Assembly (NCBI GenBank): GCA_047017005.1
Contig: JBKXSZ010000001.1
Location: forward strand, 62,001 to 126,000
Source of the DNA: JBKXSZ01 sp047017005
Lineage (GTDB): Bacteria; Bacillota; Clostridia; TANB77; CAG-508
Length of the DNA: 64,000 bases
Reading direction: 5' to 3'
Part shown: positions 42,183 through 51,887 of the stretch, one piece after another
Position numbering within the stretch: the first letter of the stretch is position 1
Layout of the letters: each line of letters starts with the position of its first letter
The notes under the pieces: model-generated
Databases searched by the model: none
Seen by the model: only the letters and a program-made list of their open reading frames with translations
What the model was told of the DNA's origin: nothing
Translations under genes and position numbers: made by a program

Positions 42183-45100
42183 TTATTCGTTTCCTGGCGT
42201 TGCTTCTTGTTTTTCAACATTAGCATCTGATCCTTCTGGATTTTCTTTGCCTTCTTCTTTTTCTGTATTAATATGCATATTTTTGTATTTGTTCATACCA
42301 GTTCCTGCTGGAATCAATTTACCTATGATAACATTTTCTTTTAATCCCATTAGGTTATCCACTTTACCCTTAACTGCTGCTTCTGTAAGAACTCTAGTTG
42401 TCTCTTGGAAAGATGCTGCAGATAAGAAACTGTCTGTTGCAAGAGAAGCTTTTGTAATACCAAGTAATGCTCTCTTACCTTTTGCAGGTGTTTTACCTTC
42501 TGCAATAGCTTCTTTGTTTTTATCTTCGAATTCGTACATATCTACTAGAGATCCTGGGAACATATCTGTGTCTCCATTATCATCAATTCTAACTTTCTTA
42601 AGCATTTGTCTACCAATTACTTCAACGTGTTTATCATTGATATCAACACCTTGGTTACGATATACTTTTTGTACTTCTTGTACTAAATAAGTATATACTC
42701 CTTCTGGTCCTTTAATTGCTAAAATATCAGCTGGGTTTGCAGAACCTTCAATAATGGCGTCTCCTGCTTCAATGGTATCTCCATCTTTAACACGTAGTTT
42801 TGAACCAAATGGTATTGTATAAGTCTTGCTATCGTCTTTTGATGTAACAATAACTTCTTTTTTCTTCTTTGTTTCATTAACTTTAACTTTACCAGTAATT
42901 TCAGAAAGTATAGCAAGTCCTTTTGGCTTTCTAGCTTCGAATAACTCTTCAACTCTAGGAAGACCTTGTGTAATATCGGCTCCTCCAGCAACACCTCCAG
43001 AGTGAATAGTTCTCATAGTAAGCTGTGTACCCGGCTCACCGATAGATTGTGCTGCTACAACACCAACAGCTTCTCCTATACTTACTTTTTCTCTTCTTGC
43101 TAAACTCATACCATAGCATTTTTGACATACACCATGTTTTGTTCTACATCCTAATACGGAACGTACTCTTACTTTATTAATACCACTTGCTACAATTTTT
43201 TGTGCTAAATCATCTGTAATTAAGGTATCTGTATCAGCAAGAATCTCTTTAGTATTAGGGTCGATAATATCATGTAATGGATATCTTCCTACAAGTCTTT
43301 CTTGTAGTGTTTCAATTACTTGGTTTCCATCTTTGATTTCAACTAAGTCAATACCATCTGTTGTATGACAGTCATCTTCCCTTACGATAATATCTTGTGA
43401 AACATCTACTAATCTTCTTGTTAGATATCCAGAGTCTGCTGTTCTTAAAGCAGTATCAGAAAGTCCTTTTCTAGCACCATGTGAAGATACAAAGTATTCT
43501 AGCGCATCTAGACCTTCTCTAAAGCAAGATTTAATTGGGATTTCAACAGCTTTACCTGTTGTACTAGCCATTAATCCACGCATACCTGCAATTTGTCTTA
43601 ACTGGTTCATATTACCACGGGCTCCAGATTGAATCATCATGAAGATTGGGTTTAAGTCGTCAAAGTTATTTTTCATTGCTTCTGTAACATCATTTGTTGC
43701 ATCTTCCCATATCTTGATAACAGATTGATATCTTTCATCATCCGTAATTAATCCCATTTTATATTGTTTTGCTACTTGTTCTACCTTCTTATCTGCTTCA
43801 GCTAAGATATCCTTTTTAGCTGAAGGTACTTTAACATCGGCAACAGAGAATGTAATACCACTTAAAGTTGAATATTTAAATCCAATTGCTTTTATATAGT
43901 CTAACATTTCAGCGGCTCTTGAAAGTCCATGAACATTGATACATCTTGCAATTATTTTTCCTAAATTTTTCTTTACAATTGGGAAACTAATTTCTGGGTC
44001 AAATCCATGTTCTGGGTCATTTCTATCTACAAATCCTAAGTCTTGTGGAATTCCCTCGTTATAGATTAATCTTCCAACTGTTGTTTCTACTTTTTTAGTT
44101 TTAATCTCTCCATCTATTTCTCTTGATAAACGTACAAAGATTTTAGCTTGTAGTTCTACATCATGGTTTTCATATGCCATAACGGCTTCATCTTTATCTT
44201 TGAAGTACATTCCTTCTCCTTTTATTCCTTCCACTATCATTGTTAAATAATAGCTTCCTAGAATCATATCTAGAGTAGGAACAGTAACTGGTTTACCATC
44301 TTGTGGTTTTAATAGGTTGTTTACAGATAACATTAAGTATCTAGCTTCTGCTTGTGCTTCTGGTGATAATGGAACATGTACTGCCATTTGGTCACCATCG
44401 AAGTCAGCATTGAATGCTGTACATACAAGTGGGTGAAGCTTAATTGCTCTACCTTCTACTAAAACTGGTTCGAATGCTTGGATACCTAATCTATGTAAAG
44501 TAGGTGCACGGTTTAACATAACTGGATGGTCTTTGATAACTTCTTCTAAGATGTCCCATACTTCTGGTCTTAGTCTTTCTACCATTCTCTTTGCATTTTT
44601 TATATTATGTGCTAATCCTCTTCCTACTAATTCTTTCATTACAAATGGTTTAAATAGCTCTACTGCCATCTCTTTTGGAAGACCACACTGATAAATTTTT
44701 AGTTCTGGTCCTACTACGATAACAGAACGTCCTGAATAGTCAACACGTTTTCCAAGTAGGTTTTGTCTAAATCTACCTTGTTTTCCTTTTAACATGTCTG
44801 ATAATGATTTAAGTGGTCTGTTTCCAGCTCCTGTTACTGGTCTTCCACGTCTACCATTATCAATTAAGGCATCTACTGATTCTTGAAGCATTCTTTTCTC
44901 ATTACGTACAATGATTTCTGGTGCTCCAAGCTCTAATAGTCTTTTTAATCTGTTATTTCTATTAATAACTCTACGGTATAAATCATTTAAGTCTGATGTA
45001 GCAAATCTACCACCATCTAATTGTACCATTGGTCTTAGTTCTGGCGGAATAACTGGTACAACTCCCATAATCATCCATTCTGGTCTATTTCCAGATAATC

Positions 45101-45752
45101 TGAAAGATTCTGTAGTATCTAATCTTTTAATTAATTTTGCTTTCTTTTGCTCACTTGCTTTTTCTAATTCTTTCTTTAATTTAGCTGATAGTTTTTCTAA
45201 GTCAATTTCTGCTAATAGCTTTCTTAGTGCTTCTGCACCCATTTCTGCTTTGAAAGAACCTTTACCATATTTTTCTTCTGCTTCATGATATTCCTTTTCC
45301 GTTAATATCTGGCATTTGGCAAGTCCTGAAGTTCCTTTATCTGTAACGATATATGATGCAAAATAGATAACCTTTTCTAGGCTTCTAGGAGAGATATCTA
45401 ACATTAAAGCAATTCTGCTTGGAATTCCTTTAAAATACCAGATGTGAGCAACTGGAGCTGCAAGCTCAATATGTCCCATTCTTTCTCTTCTTACTTTTGC
45501 CTTTGTTACTTCAACACCACAACGGTCACAGACAATTCCTTTATATCTTACTCTTTTATATTTACCACAATGGCATTCCCAGTCTTTGGTTGGTCCAAAT
45601 ATTCTTTCACAGAAAAGACCATCTTTTTCTGGTTTTAAGGTTCTATAGTTAATGGTCTCTGGTTTTTTTACTTCTCCCTTTGACCATTCTCTTACCTTTT
45701 CATCTGACGCAATTCCTATTTTTAGTTTATCAAATATTTCTAATTCGTCCAC
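42183..45752 (-). CDS. rpoC: RNA polymerase beta' subunit
   Basis: 1189 aa, GTG start behind AGGGGG. N-terminal zinc site CHCGKYKRVRYKGIVCDRCG, catalytic Mg site NADFDGDQMAVH (about residue 450), bridge-helix/trigger-loop region SQSIGEPGTQLTMRTIHSGG, second zinc cluster CRTKHGVCQKCYG. The C-terminus carries an acidic tail (EKEEGKENPEGSDAN). It follows rpoB after an unusual 240-bp gap with a stable hairpin. Confidence 0.98.
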   Translation of the reverse strand: MDELEIFDKLKIGIASDEKVREWSKGEVKKPETINYRTLKPEKDGLFCERIFGPTKDWECHCGKYKRVRYKGIVCDRCGVEVTKAKVRRERMGHIELAAPVAHIWYFKGIPSRIALMLDISPRSLEKVIYFASYIVTDKGTSGLAKCQILTEKEYHEAEEKYGKGSFKAEMGAEALRKLLAEIDLEKLSAKLKKELEKASEQKKAKLIKRLDTTESFRLSGNRPEWMIMGVVPVIPPELRPMVQLDGGRFATSDLNDLYRRVINRNNRLKRLLELGAPEIIVRNEKRMLQESVDALIDNGRRGRPVTGAGNRPLKSLSDMLKGKQGRFRQNLLGKRVDYSGRSVIVVGPELKIYQCGLPKEMAVELFKPFVMKELVGRGLAHNIKNAKRMVERLRPEVWDILEEVIKDHPVMLNRAPTLHRLGIQAFEPVLVEGRAIKLHPLVCTAFNADFDGDQMAVHVPLSPEAQAEARYLMLSVNNLLKPQDGKPVTVPTLDMILGSYYLTMIVEGIKGEGMYFKDKDEAVMAYENHDVELQAKIFVRLSREIDGEIKTKKVETTVGRLIYNEGIPQDLGFVDRNDPEHGFDPEISFPIVKKNLGKIIARCINVHGLSRAAEMLDYIKAIGFKYSTLSGITFSVADVKVPSAKKDILAEADKKVEQVAKQYKMGLITDDERYQSVIKIWEDATNDVTEAMKNNFDDLNPIFMMIQSGARGNMNQLRQIAGMRGLMASTTGKAVEIPIKSCFREGLDALEYFVSSHGARKGLSDTALRTADSGYLTRRLVDVSQDIIVREDDCHTTDGIDLVEIKDGNQVIETLQERLVGRYPLHDIIDPNTKEILADTDTLITDDLAQKIVASGINKVRVRSVLGCRTKHGVCQKCYGMSLARREKVSIGEAVGVVAAQSIGEPGTQLTMRTIHSGGVAGGADITQGLPRVEELFEARKPKGLAILSEITGKVKVNETKKKKEVIVTSKDDSKTYTIPFGSKLRVKDGDTIEAGDAIIEGSANPADILAIKGPEGVYTYLVQEVQKVYRNQGVDINDKHVEVIGRQMLKKVRIDDNGDTDMFPGSLVDMYEFEDKNKEAIAEGKTPAKGKRALLGITKASLATDSFLSAASFQETTRVLTEAAVKGKVDNLMGLKENVIIGKLIPAGTGMNKYKNMHINTEKEEGKENPEGSDANVEKQEATPGNE

Positions 45753-45992
45753 TGTTTCTTTTTCCCCCTAATCCTTTTATTCACTATTATTCTTTGCAGA
45801 GAAATATAGGCTAGCGATTGTCCTAATTATTTCTTCTGTTCTAAAAAAGCAATTTGATTTCGCATCACCGCTGTGCATTCTTTGTTGCATCTACTTTCAA
45901 ATTCTTTTTTAGAAATATGCAATTATATTTGTTTCCAAAAGGCGGGGTGCCTTTTGGAAAATTTAAGATATACTGTCTTTGTTTTTTGTCTT
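45753..45992. other. Intercistronic region rpoB-rpoC
   Basis: 240 bp without a gene. It contains a 12-bp perfect stem-loop (45932-45960) just after rpoB and an AT-rich remainder with no clear promoter. Confidence 0.6.
45932..45960 (-). promoter_or_regulatory. Stem-loop between rpoB and rpoC
   Basis: TTTCCAAAAGGC / GCCTTTTGGAAA with a 5-nt loop. It is not followed by a T-run on the minus strand, so it is more likely an mRNA processing or stability element than a terminator. Confidence 0.65.
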
Positions 45993-48900
45993 CTAATTAT
46001 TTAAGTCTTGGTCTTCTAGTAGGTTATCTTCTGCTAAATCACTATCTTTCATCAAAGTATCCTCTTCATCATCAATGATATCTTCGAAAATAGAATCCGC
46101 TTCATCTAATAACTCAATATTATCTTCTTCTACTGCATCCTCTTCTACATAGTTGTCTGCAATTTCATCATCTAATGCTACATTTTCTTCAGATAATAGT
46201 TTTCTATCATTTTCTAGGTTAAAGTCTACTCCTTCATCGATGTTTTCTTTTAATTCTAATTCTTGATTATCTTCTGAATATAGTCTGACATCTAATCCTA
46301 AAGATTGTAATTCTTTAATTAGTACTTTAAATCCTTCTGGGATACCTGGTTCTGGAACGTTTTCACCTTTTACAATTGCTTCATATGTTTTTACTCTTCC
46401 GACTACATCATCGGATTTAACTGTTAAGATTTCTTGTAAGGTATAAGCTGCACCATATGCCTCTAATGCCCAAACTTCCATCTCTCCGAAACGTTGTCCA
46501 CCGAATTGTGCTTTACCTCCAAGTGGTTGTTGTGTTACTAGAGAGTATGGTCCTGTAGAACGAGCGTGAATCTTATCATCTACTAAATGGTGTAACTTAA
46601 GCATATACATAACACCAACTGTAATTGGTTTATCAAATGGGTCTCCTGTTCTTCCATCATATAGAACAGTTTTTCCATCTTCACTGTTTCCAGATTGCTT
46701 TAATAGCTCGGTAATTTCGTCCTCATTTGCTCCATCAAATACAGGAGTAGAAATTTGCCATCCAAGTGCTTTAGCTGCCATTCCTAAGTGTACTTCAAGC
46801 ACCTGTCCTAAGTTCATACGAGAAGGAACTCCAAGTGGGTTAAGTACAATATCTACTGGTGTTCCGTCTGGCATAAATGGCATATCTTCTTCTGGAAGTA
46901 TACGAGAGATAACACCTTTGTTACCATGACGTCCTGCCATTTTATCTCCTACTGAAATCTTTCTCTTTGTTGCGATATAGCAACGAATAATTTGATTTAC
47001 ACCAGGTCCTAATTCGTCTGAATTTTCTCTTGTAAAGATTTTAACATCAACAATAGTTCCTGCTTCTCCATGTGGTACTCTTAAAGAGGTATCTCTTACT
47101 TCTCTTGCTTTTTCTCCAAAGATAGCGCGAAGTAATCTTTCTTCTGCTGTTAGTTCCGTTTCTCCCTTTGGTGTTACTTTACCAACTAAAATATCTCCCG
47201 GTCTTACTTCTGCACCAATACGGATAATACCATCTTCGTTTAAGTCTTTTAAACTGTCTTCTCCTACATTTGGAATATCTCTTGTGATTTCTTCTGGTCC
47301 TAATTTTGTATCACGGCATTCACAATCGTATTCTTCAATATGAATAGAGGTAAATACGTCTTCTTTAACTAACTTTTCATTAATTAGAATAGCATCCTCG
47401 TAGTTATATCCTTCCCATGTTGTGAAGGCGATTAATACGTTTTTACCAAGAGCCATTTCTCCATTCTTTGTAGAAGGACCATCTGCAATCGCATCTCCTG
47501 CTTTTACTTTTTCTCCTACTACTACAATTGGTCTTTGGTTGATACAAGTACCACCATTTGTTCTCTTGAATTTATGTAATTTATGAGTAACCGTTCTTCC
47601 ACTCTTATATTTCATGGTAATTTCGTCACCTGTTACTTTTTGTACAACTCCATCTTCTTCGGCTATTACTAAAATTCCAGAATCTTTTGCTGCTCTATAT
47701 TCTACTCCTGTTCCAACAATTGGGGATTCTGTTGTAAGTAAAGGAACAGCTTGACGTTGCATGTTAGCACCCATTAACGCTCTTTTTGCATCATCATGCT
47801 CTAAGAATGGTATCATAGCAGCACCAATGGATACTAATTGTTTTGGAGATACGTCCATATAGTCTACTTTATCTCTATCTACTTCGATAATTTCATTTAA
47901 GTATCTTACTTTTATCTTTTTATTTACAAATTTACCATCTTTTCCAATTGGTTCTTCTGCTTCTGCAATATAGTGCCCATCTTCTGTATCTGCGCTCATA
48001 TATTCTACAATATCTGTTACTTTATGTGTTTCTGGGTCTATCTTACGATATGGTGTTTCAATAAATCCATATTCGTTAATTGTTGCAAAAGAAGTTAAAG
48101 CAGAGATTAATCCAATGTTTGGTCCTTCTGGTGATTCAATTGGACATAGTCTACCATAGTGTGTATAGTGAATATCACGTACTTCAAACCCAGCTCTTTC
48201 TCTTGAAAGTCCTCCAGGTCCTAATGCAGAAATTCTTCTTTTATGTGTCAATTCAGAAAGTGGGTTAGTTTGGTCCATAAATTGAGAAAGTTGCGAGCTT
48301 CCAAAGAATTCACGGATTGCAGATGTGATTGGCTTTGTATTAATTAATGTTTGTGGTGTTACAACATCTAAGTCTTGAATTGTCATTCTTTCACGAACGA
48401 CTCTTTCTAATCTTGTTAAACCAATTCTGAATTGATTTTGTAATAACTCTCCGACACAACGAATACGTCTATTTCCTAAGTGGTCAATATCATCTACGTT
48501 TCCAAGTCCATATTGTAGGTTTAGTAAGTAGTTAACAGATGCTAACATATCTTCTACTACAATATGTTTTGGAACTAATTCTTCGTATCTTTCTTCTAAC
48601 ATTTTAGGAAGATCTTTTGGTTCTGTATTGTCTAAGATATTTTTTAATACTTCATAATTTACCATTTCTTTGAAATGTAATTTAGAAATATCAATATCTG
48701 TTACCACTTTATGAATATTAACGGTTCCGTTACCAATGATTCTTACTTTTCTGTCTCCTACTTTTACATCTACTACATTAATTCCAGAGTTTTGTATTTC
48801 TTCTGCTACTTCTTTTGAAATAATAGTGTCTTTTTCTACTAATACTTCTCCTGTTTCTGGATTAATAATGTCATTAAATGCTACTTGTCCTGTTATTCTA

Positions 48901-49742
48901 GTTGCTAAAGCAAGTTTTTTATTGAATTTGTATCTTCCTACTTTAGCTAAATCGTATCTTCTAGGGTCGAAGAATAATCCATTAAATAGATTTCTAGCAG
49001 CATCTACTGTTGGTAATTCTCCTGGTCTTAGTTTTTTATAGATTTCGATTAATGCTTCATCTTGTGTTTTTATAGTATCTTTTTGGATAGTTGCTAATAT
49101 TTTGTCCTCTTCCCCAAAGAATTCTATAATTTGCTCATCTGTTGAAAGACCCACTGCTCTTAATAGAGTAGTTACTGGTAATTTTCTTGTTCTATCTACT
49201 CTTACATAGAATACATCATTAGCATCGGTTTCATATTCAAGCCATGCTCCACGAATTGGCATAACAGTAGAAGTATAAATCTTCTTTCCTGTTTTGTCAT
49301 AGTCTTCTGCATAGTAACATCCTGGTGAACGTACTAATTGGCTAACAACAACTCTTTCTGCACCATTAATAATGAAAGTACCGCTATCTGTCATGATAGG
49401 GAAATCTCCTAAATAAATTTCTTGCTCTTTGATTTCTCCTGTTTCACGATTGATTAGTCTTACTTTAACATGTAATCTGCTAGAGTAAGTTGCATCCCTT
49501 TCTTTTGATTCTTCTAATGAGTATTTTGTTTTGTCTTCCATAAAATAGTCGAAAAACTCTAAAACTAAATTTCCTGAATAGTCTATGATGGGAGAAATGT
49601 CTTTTAGAACTTCTCCTAGGCCTTCTTCAATGAACCAATCATATGAATCTTTTTGTACTTTGATTAAGTTAGGCATTTCAATAAAGTCGCCAACTTTTGC
49701 GAAAGATTTACGAGAGGCTTTCTCATACTTAATTTCTTTCAT
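45993..49742 (-). CDS. rpoB: RNA polymerase beta subunit
   Basis: 1249 aa. Rifampicin-pocket region SQLSQFMDQTNPLSELTHKRR, GLSRERAGFEVRDIHYTHYGR, active-site side GYNYEDAILI, and GGKAQFGGQRFGEMEVWALEAYGAAY near the end. The last 100 residues form a very acidic extension (DEIADNYVEEDAVEEDNIELLDEADS) beyond the usual C-terminus. Histidine and serine at the classic resistance positions appear wild-type. The promoter is about 380 bp upstream, with a structured leader. Confidence 0.98.
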   Translation of the reverse strand: MKEIKYEKASRKSFAKVGDFIEMPNLIKVQKDSYDWFIEEGLGEVLKDISPIIDYSGNLVLEFFDYFMEDKTKYSLEESKERDATYSSRLHVKVRLINRETGEIKEQEIYLGDFPIMTDSGTFIINGAERVVVSQLVRSPGCYYAEDYDKTGKKIYTSTVMPIRGAWLEYETDANDVFYVRVDRTRKLPVTTLLRAVGLSTDEQIIEFFGEEDKILATIQKDTIKTQDEALIEIYKKLRPGELPTVDAARNLFNGLFFDPRRYDLAKVGRYKFNKKLALATRITGQVAFNDIINPETGEVLVEKDTIISKEVAEEIQNSGINVVDVKVGDRKVRIIGNGTVNIHKVVTDIDISKLHFKEMVNYEVLKNILDNTEPKDLPKMLEERYEELVPKHIVVEDMLASVNYLLNLQYGLGNVDDIDHLGNRRIRCVGELLQNQFRIGLTRLERVVRERMTIQDLDVVTPQTLINTKPITSAIREFFGSSQLSQFMDQTNPLSELTHKRRISALGPGGLSRERAGFEVRDIHYTHYGRLCPIESPEGPNIGLISALTSFATINEYGFIETPYRKIDPETHKVTDIVEYMSADTEDGHYIAEAEEPIGKDGKFVNKKIKVRYLNEIIEVDRDKVDYMDVSPKQLVSIGAAMIPFLEHDDAKRALMGANMQRQAVPLLTTESPIVGTGVEYRAAKDSGILVIAEEDGVVQKVTGDEITMKYKSGRTVTHKLHKFKRTNGGTCINQRPIVVVGEKVKAGDAIADGPSTKNGEMALGKNVLIAFTTWEGYNYEDAILINEKLVKEDVFTSIHIEEYDCECRDTKLGPEEITRDIPNVGEDSLKDLNEDGIIRIGAEVRPGDILVGKVTPKGETELTAEERLLRAIFGEKAREVRDTSLRVPHGEAGTIVDVKIFTRENSDELGPGVNQIIRCYIATKRKISVGDKMAGRHGNKGVISRILPEEDMPFMPDGTPVDIVLNPLGVPSRMNLGQVLEVHLGMAAKALGWQISTPVFDGANEDEITELLKQSGNSEDGKTVLYDGRTGDPFDKPITVGVMYMLKLHHLVDDKIHARSTGPYSLVTQQPLGGKAQFGGQRFGEMEVWALEAYGAAYTLQEILTVKSDDVVGRVKTYEAIVKGENVPEPGIPEGFKVLIKELQSLGLDVRLYSEDNQELELKENIDEGVDFNLENDRKLLSEENVALDDEIADNYVEEDAVEEDNIELLDEADSIFEDIIDDEEDTLMKDSDLAEDNLLEDQDLNN

Positions 49743-50113
49743 TTAAAAAATCACCCCTATGAAAATATTAAGCAGAATTAAAAATTTTAGAAAAAAATAT
49801 ATTTCAAAAGAAGTCCCTCTTAAAAACAATAAGTTTCTATATCCCCCATTTCACTGCTTTTAAAATAGATTTTATAGCTCTTTTTTGTTTTAATTCCTCT
49901 TCTTTTTGTTTGACATAAGTAACGTAATATTAGGCAACAAAAAGGCATGCTGGTAACTTTTCTTTTTACCAACCTACCTTATTTTTCTTGTTAAAATTTA
50001 TTTGTTTTACTCAAGTTTTTAATCTTAACCACCCTTACTTACTTTAAGAAATAGTTTGATTATTTTTTCTATGTAAAATAGAAAACTTTTTCCTTCGAGT
50101 TGTCTAATTTTTA
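49743..50113 (-). other. rpoB leader region
   Basis: About 370 bp of untranslated sequence after the promoter. It contains a stem TTGGTAA / TTACCAG near 49950-49975 followed by TGCCTTTTTG, which could attenuate. The rplJL genes that usually precede rpoB are absent from this window. Confidence 0.5.
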
Positions 50114-50296
50114 CTATTTTATAATATACCATAAAGCATAGGACAAAGTCAATGGTTTCCGTAATATTTTTTGTTTTTCTGTAAGTTTGTCTCTCGATAT
50201 TTTTTCGATTGATTTTTCATTCTTTGTATTGATTTTTCTGCTGTAAGCTGGTATCAACATGTCCCAAATTTCCTCCGGATCTAACTCTTCCATCAT
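50114..50296 (-). CDS. Small hypothetical protein, about 60 aa
   Basis: Reads MMEELDPEEIWDMLIPAYSRK, then a Lys-rich part and LSYALWYIIK. GAGGGTGG lies just before the tandem ATG codons at 50296/50293. The 3' end of the ORF coincides with the rpoB promoter. Function unknown; could be spurious. Confidence 0.4.
   Translation of the reverse strand: MMEELDPEEIWDMLIPAYSRKINTKNEKSIEKISRDKLTEKQKILRKPLTLSYALWYIIK
50123..50152 (-). promoter_or_regulatory. Promoter of rpoBC
   Basis: TTGACT (50147-50152), 18-bp spacer, TATATT (50123-50128). It lies inside the end of the small upstream ORF. Confidence 0.7.
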
Positions 50297-50344
50297 TACC
50301 ACCCTCACTTTCGGTATTATTATTTAATTTTAGCATTACATTGT

Positions 50345-50752
50345 CTAATTCATTGTATTCGAAATAATCTCATAAACTTTTGGCTTATGTTTTTTTACAT
50401 TCATCGGTTTTAAATCTTTCCCTGTCCATGCATGCATTGTCATTCCTGTATTTAGTAGCTCGTCTCCTTTATATACTTCATATACAAATACAATTCTAGC
50501 AGGAGTTAATTTTTCTACTCTTGTTCGAACGGTTACCGTATCTCCATAGCAAGCTGGTTTCATATATTTACAAGATAGTTCTACTAAAGGAGTCATGACT
50601 CCCTGTTTTTCCATTTCGCAATAAGTCATTCCAATTTCTTTTGTAAAGTCTGTTCTTGCCACTTCATACCAAATAGGGTAAACCGAATGATGTACAATTC
50701 CCATCTGATCCGTCTCTTGGTATCTAACATCTATCTTTGTTTCTGTATACAT
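50345..50752 (-). CDS. Hotdog-fold acyl-CoA thioesterase (YbgC/FadM-like)
   Basis: 135-aa single hotdog domain. The signature YQETDQMGIVHHSVYPIWYEVARTDF carries the catalytic aspartate (D-Q-M-G) and the HxxY segment of the 4-hydroxybenzoyl-CoA thioesterase group. ELSCKYMKPACYGDTVTVRTRVEKL is the central sheet. It cleaves acyl-CoA or acyl-ACP thioesters in the cytoplasm; the chain-length preference cannot be read from sequence. Stand-alone gene. Confidence 0.9.
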   Translation of the reverse strand: MYTETKIDVRYQETDQMGIVHHSVYPIWYEVARTDFTKEIGMTYCEMEKQGVMTPLVELSCKYMKPACYGDTVTVRTRVEKLTPARIVFVYEVYKGDELLNTGMTMHAWTGKDLKPMNVKKHKPKVYEIISNTMN

Positions 50753-50896
50753 ATTTCTTTTCCCTTCCTTTGCTTCCTATTTTCTTTTGAATGAATTAAT
50801 TATATTTCTTCTTCCTTTTTCTGTCAAACCTAACCTCTCATTCTATTATTTCTTTGTTTTTTGTTCTCTTTCCTTTCCATTTTGTTTCCATAATAG

Positions 50897-50925
50897 TTGT
50901 AAAATTTCGTATTTTAGGTTAAAAT
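50897..50925 (+). promoter_or_regulatory. Promoter of the 193-aa membrane protein
   Basis: TTGTAA (50897-50902), 17-bp spacer, TAAAAT (50920-50925), 30 bp before the TTG start. Confidence 0.7.
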
Positions 50926-50955
50926 AGGCAAAAGAATATAAAAGCAGGTGATAAA

Positions 50956-51537
50956 TTGGACTTATTTACTTTAAACAATGTAGCAGAATCGAATTTAAAT
51001 AAAAAGAAAATTATATGGATTGGTATTGTAACCTTTAGTATTATTACTATAATAGCTTGCTCTATTTTCTTCTATTTTTTACAAAAACCTTCTACTTTAT
51101 TAGCAAAAGATAATAGTTTTACTCTTACGGTTCCAGCTAAGATAAGATTGATAGAAAACCAAAACTCTTCAGATGCATATATTATGGACTTTTATGCAAA
51201 AAAAGAAAATCTTGTTCTTTATGCTTCTAAAACCGAGAAGAAAAAAGAAATCAATTTATCCACTATTTTAACCCGTGAGCAAGAATCTACCAGCAAAGCT
51301 CTTTCTAATTTTACTATTACAAATAGTAGTATAGAAATATCCATACCAAATGTAAAAACTTTAGCTTATTCGTATAGCTTTCATAGTCAAACTATAAATT
51401 CTGATTTATTAGGATATACGGCATTAATAGAAAGTGATAAAGCAATTTATTGTATCACTTTCTATCAGCCTACTAATACTTCTTTAAATTTAAAAGAAAT
51501 AGCAGAAAATATCTTAAAGACTTTCGTAGAAAAATAA
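50956..51537 (+). CDS. Membrane-anchored PsbP/DUF-like protein, 193 aa
   Basis: TTG start with AGGTGA 5 bases upstream. A short hydrophilic head (residues 1-20), one membrane segment (about 21-45), then an extracytoplasmic domain of 145 residues: FTLTVPAKIRLIENQ at its start and YCITFYQPTNTSLNLKEIAENILKTF at its end. This beginning/end pattern is that of small PsbP-like lipoprotein or anchored domains in clostridia. It has its own promoter and terminator on the plus strand. Function unknown. Confidence 0.75.
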   Translation: MDLFTLNNVAESNLNKKKIIWIGIVTFSIITIIACSIFFYFLQKPSTLLAKDNSFTLTVPAKIRLIENQNSSDAYIMDFYAKKENLVLYASKTEKKKEINLSTILTREQESTSKALSNFTITNSSIEISIPNVKTLAYSYSFHSQTINSDLLGYTALIESDKAIYCITFYQPTNTSLNLKEIAENILKTFVEK

Positions 51538-51565
51538 ATCCTATTCCAAGAATCGATTTATTTTT
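51530..51565 (+). terminator. Terminator of the 193-aa membrane protein
   Basis: AAAAATAAATC and GATTTATTTTT form a perfect 11-bp stem overlapping the stop codon, with further thymines after it. Confidence 0.8.
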
Positions 51566-51776
51566 CTTTATTTCCCAGGTAATTTAATTTTATAACATTT
51601 ATGTAATAAGATATTAAGAAATATTTCTTAATATCTTTATTAATATTTCAGAGTCGATTAAAATCTTGCATTAACCCTTGTTGTCAAAGTTCATTTTTTA
51701 TTCATTAAAGGATACTTAGAATTATATGTTGTAATCTGTAAATACTTTTTTAGAATTTTCCTATACAACAAAAAAG

Positions 51777-51827
51777 AAAAACTATACAAACTTGCTCAAT
51801 TTTACTTGAGAATTTTTGTATAGTTTT
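51777..51827 (-). terminator. Terminator after surface protein 2
   Basis: AAAACTATACAAA pairs with TTTGTATAGTTTT, with an inner CTCAA/TTGAG stem; T-rich sequence follows on the minus strand. Confidence 0.85.
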
Positions 51828-51853
51828 CACTTTAAATACCAAATATCGCCGTA

Positions 51854-51878
51854 GTAACATAGAAAAACTCTATGTTGC
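51854..51878 (-). repeat. Hairpin immediately behind surface protein 2
   Basis: 10-bp stem (one G-T pair) with a 5-nt loop, starting 9 bp after the stop codon. Stem-loops just 3' of the variable region are a known requirement in several DGRs; this one fits by position. It is distinct from the terminator 30 bp further on. Confidence 0.6.
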
Positions 51879-51887
51879 TCTTCTTAT

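Noticed and set aside
45993..49742. Several plus-strand open frames inside rpoB and rpoC
   Set aside because: They are antisense shadows of well-conserved genes without ribosome binding sites.
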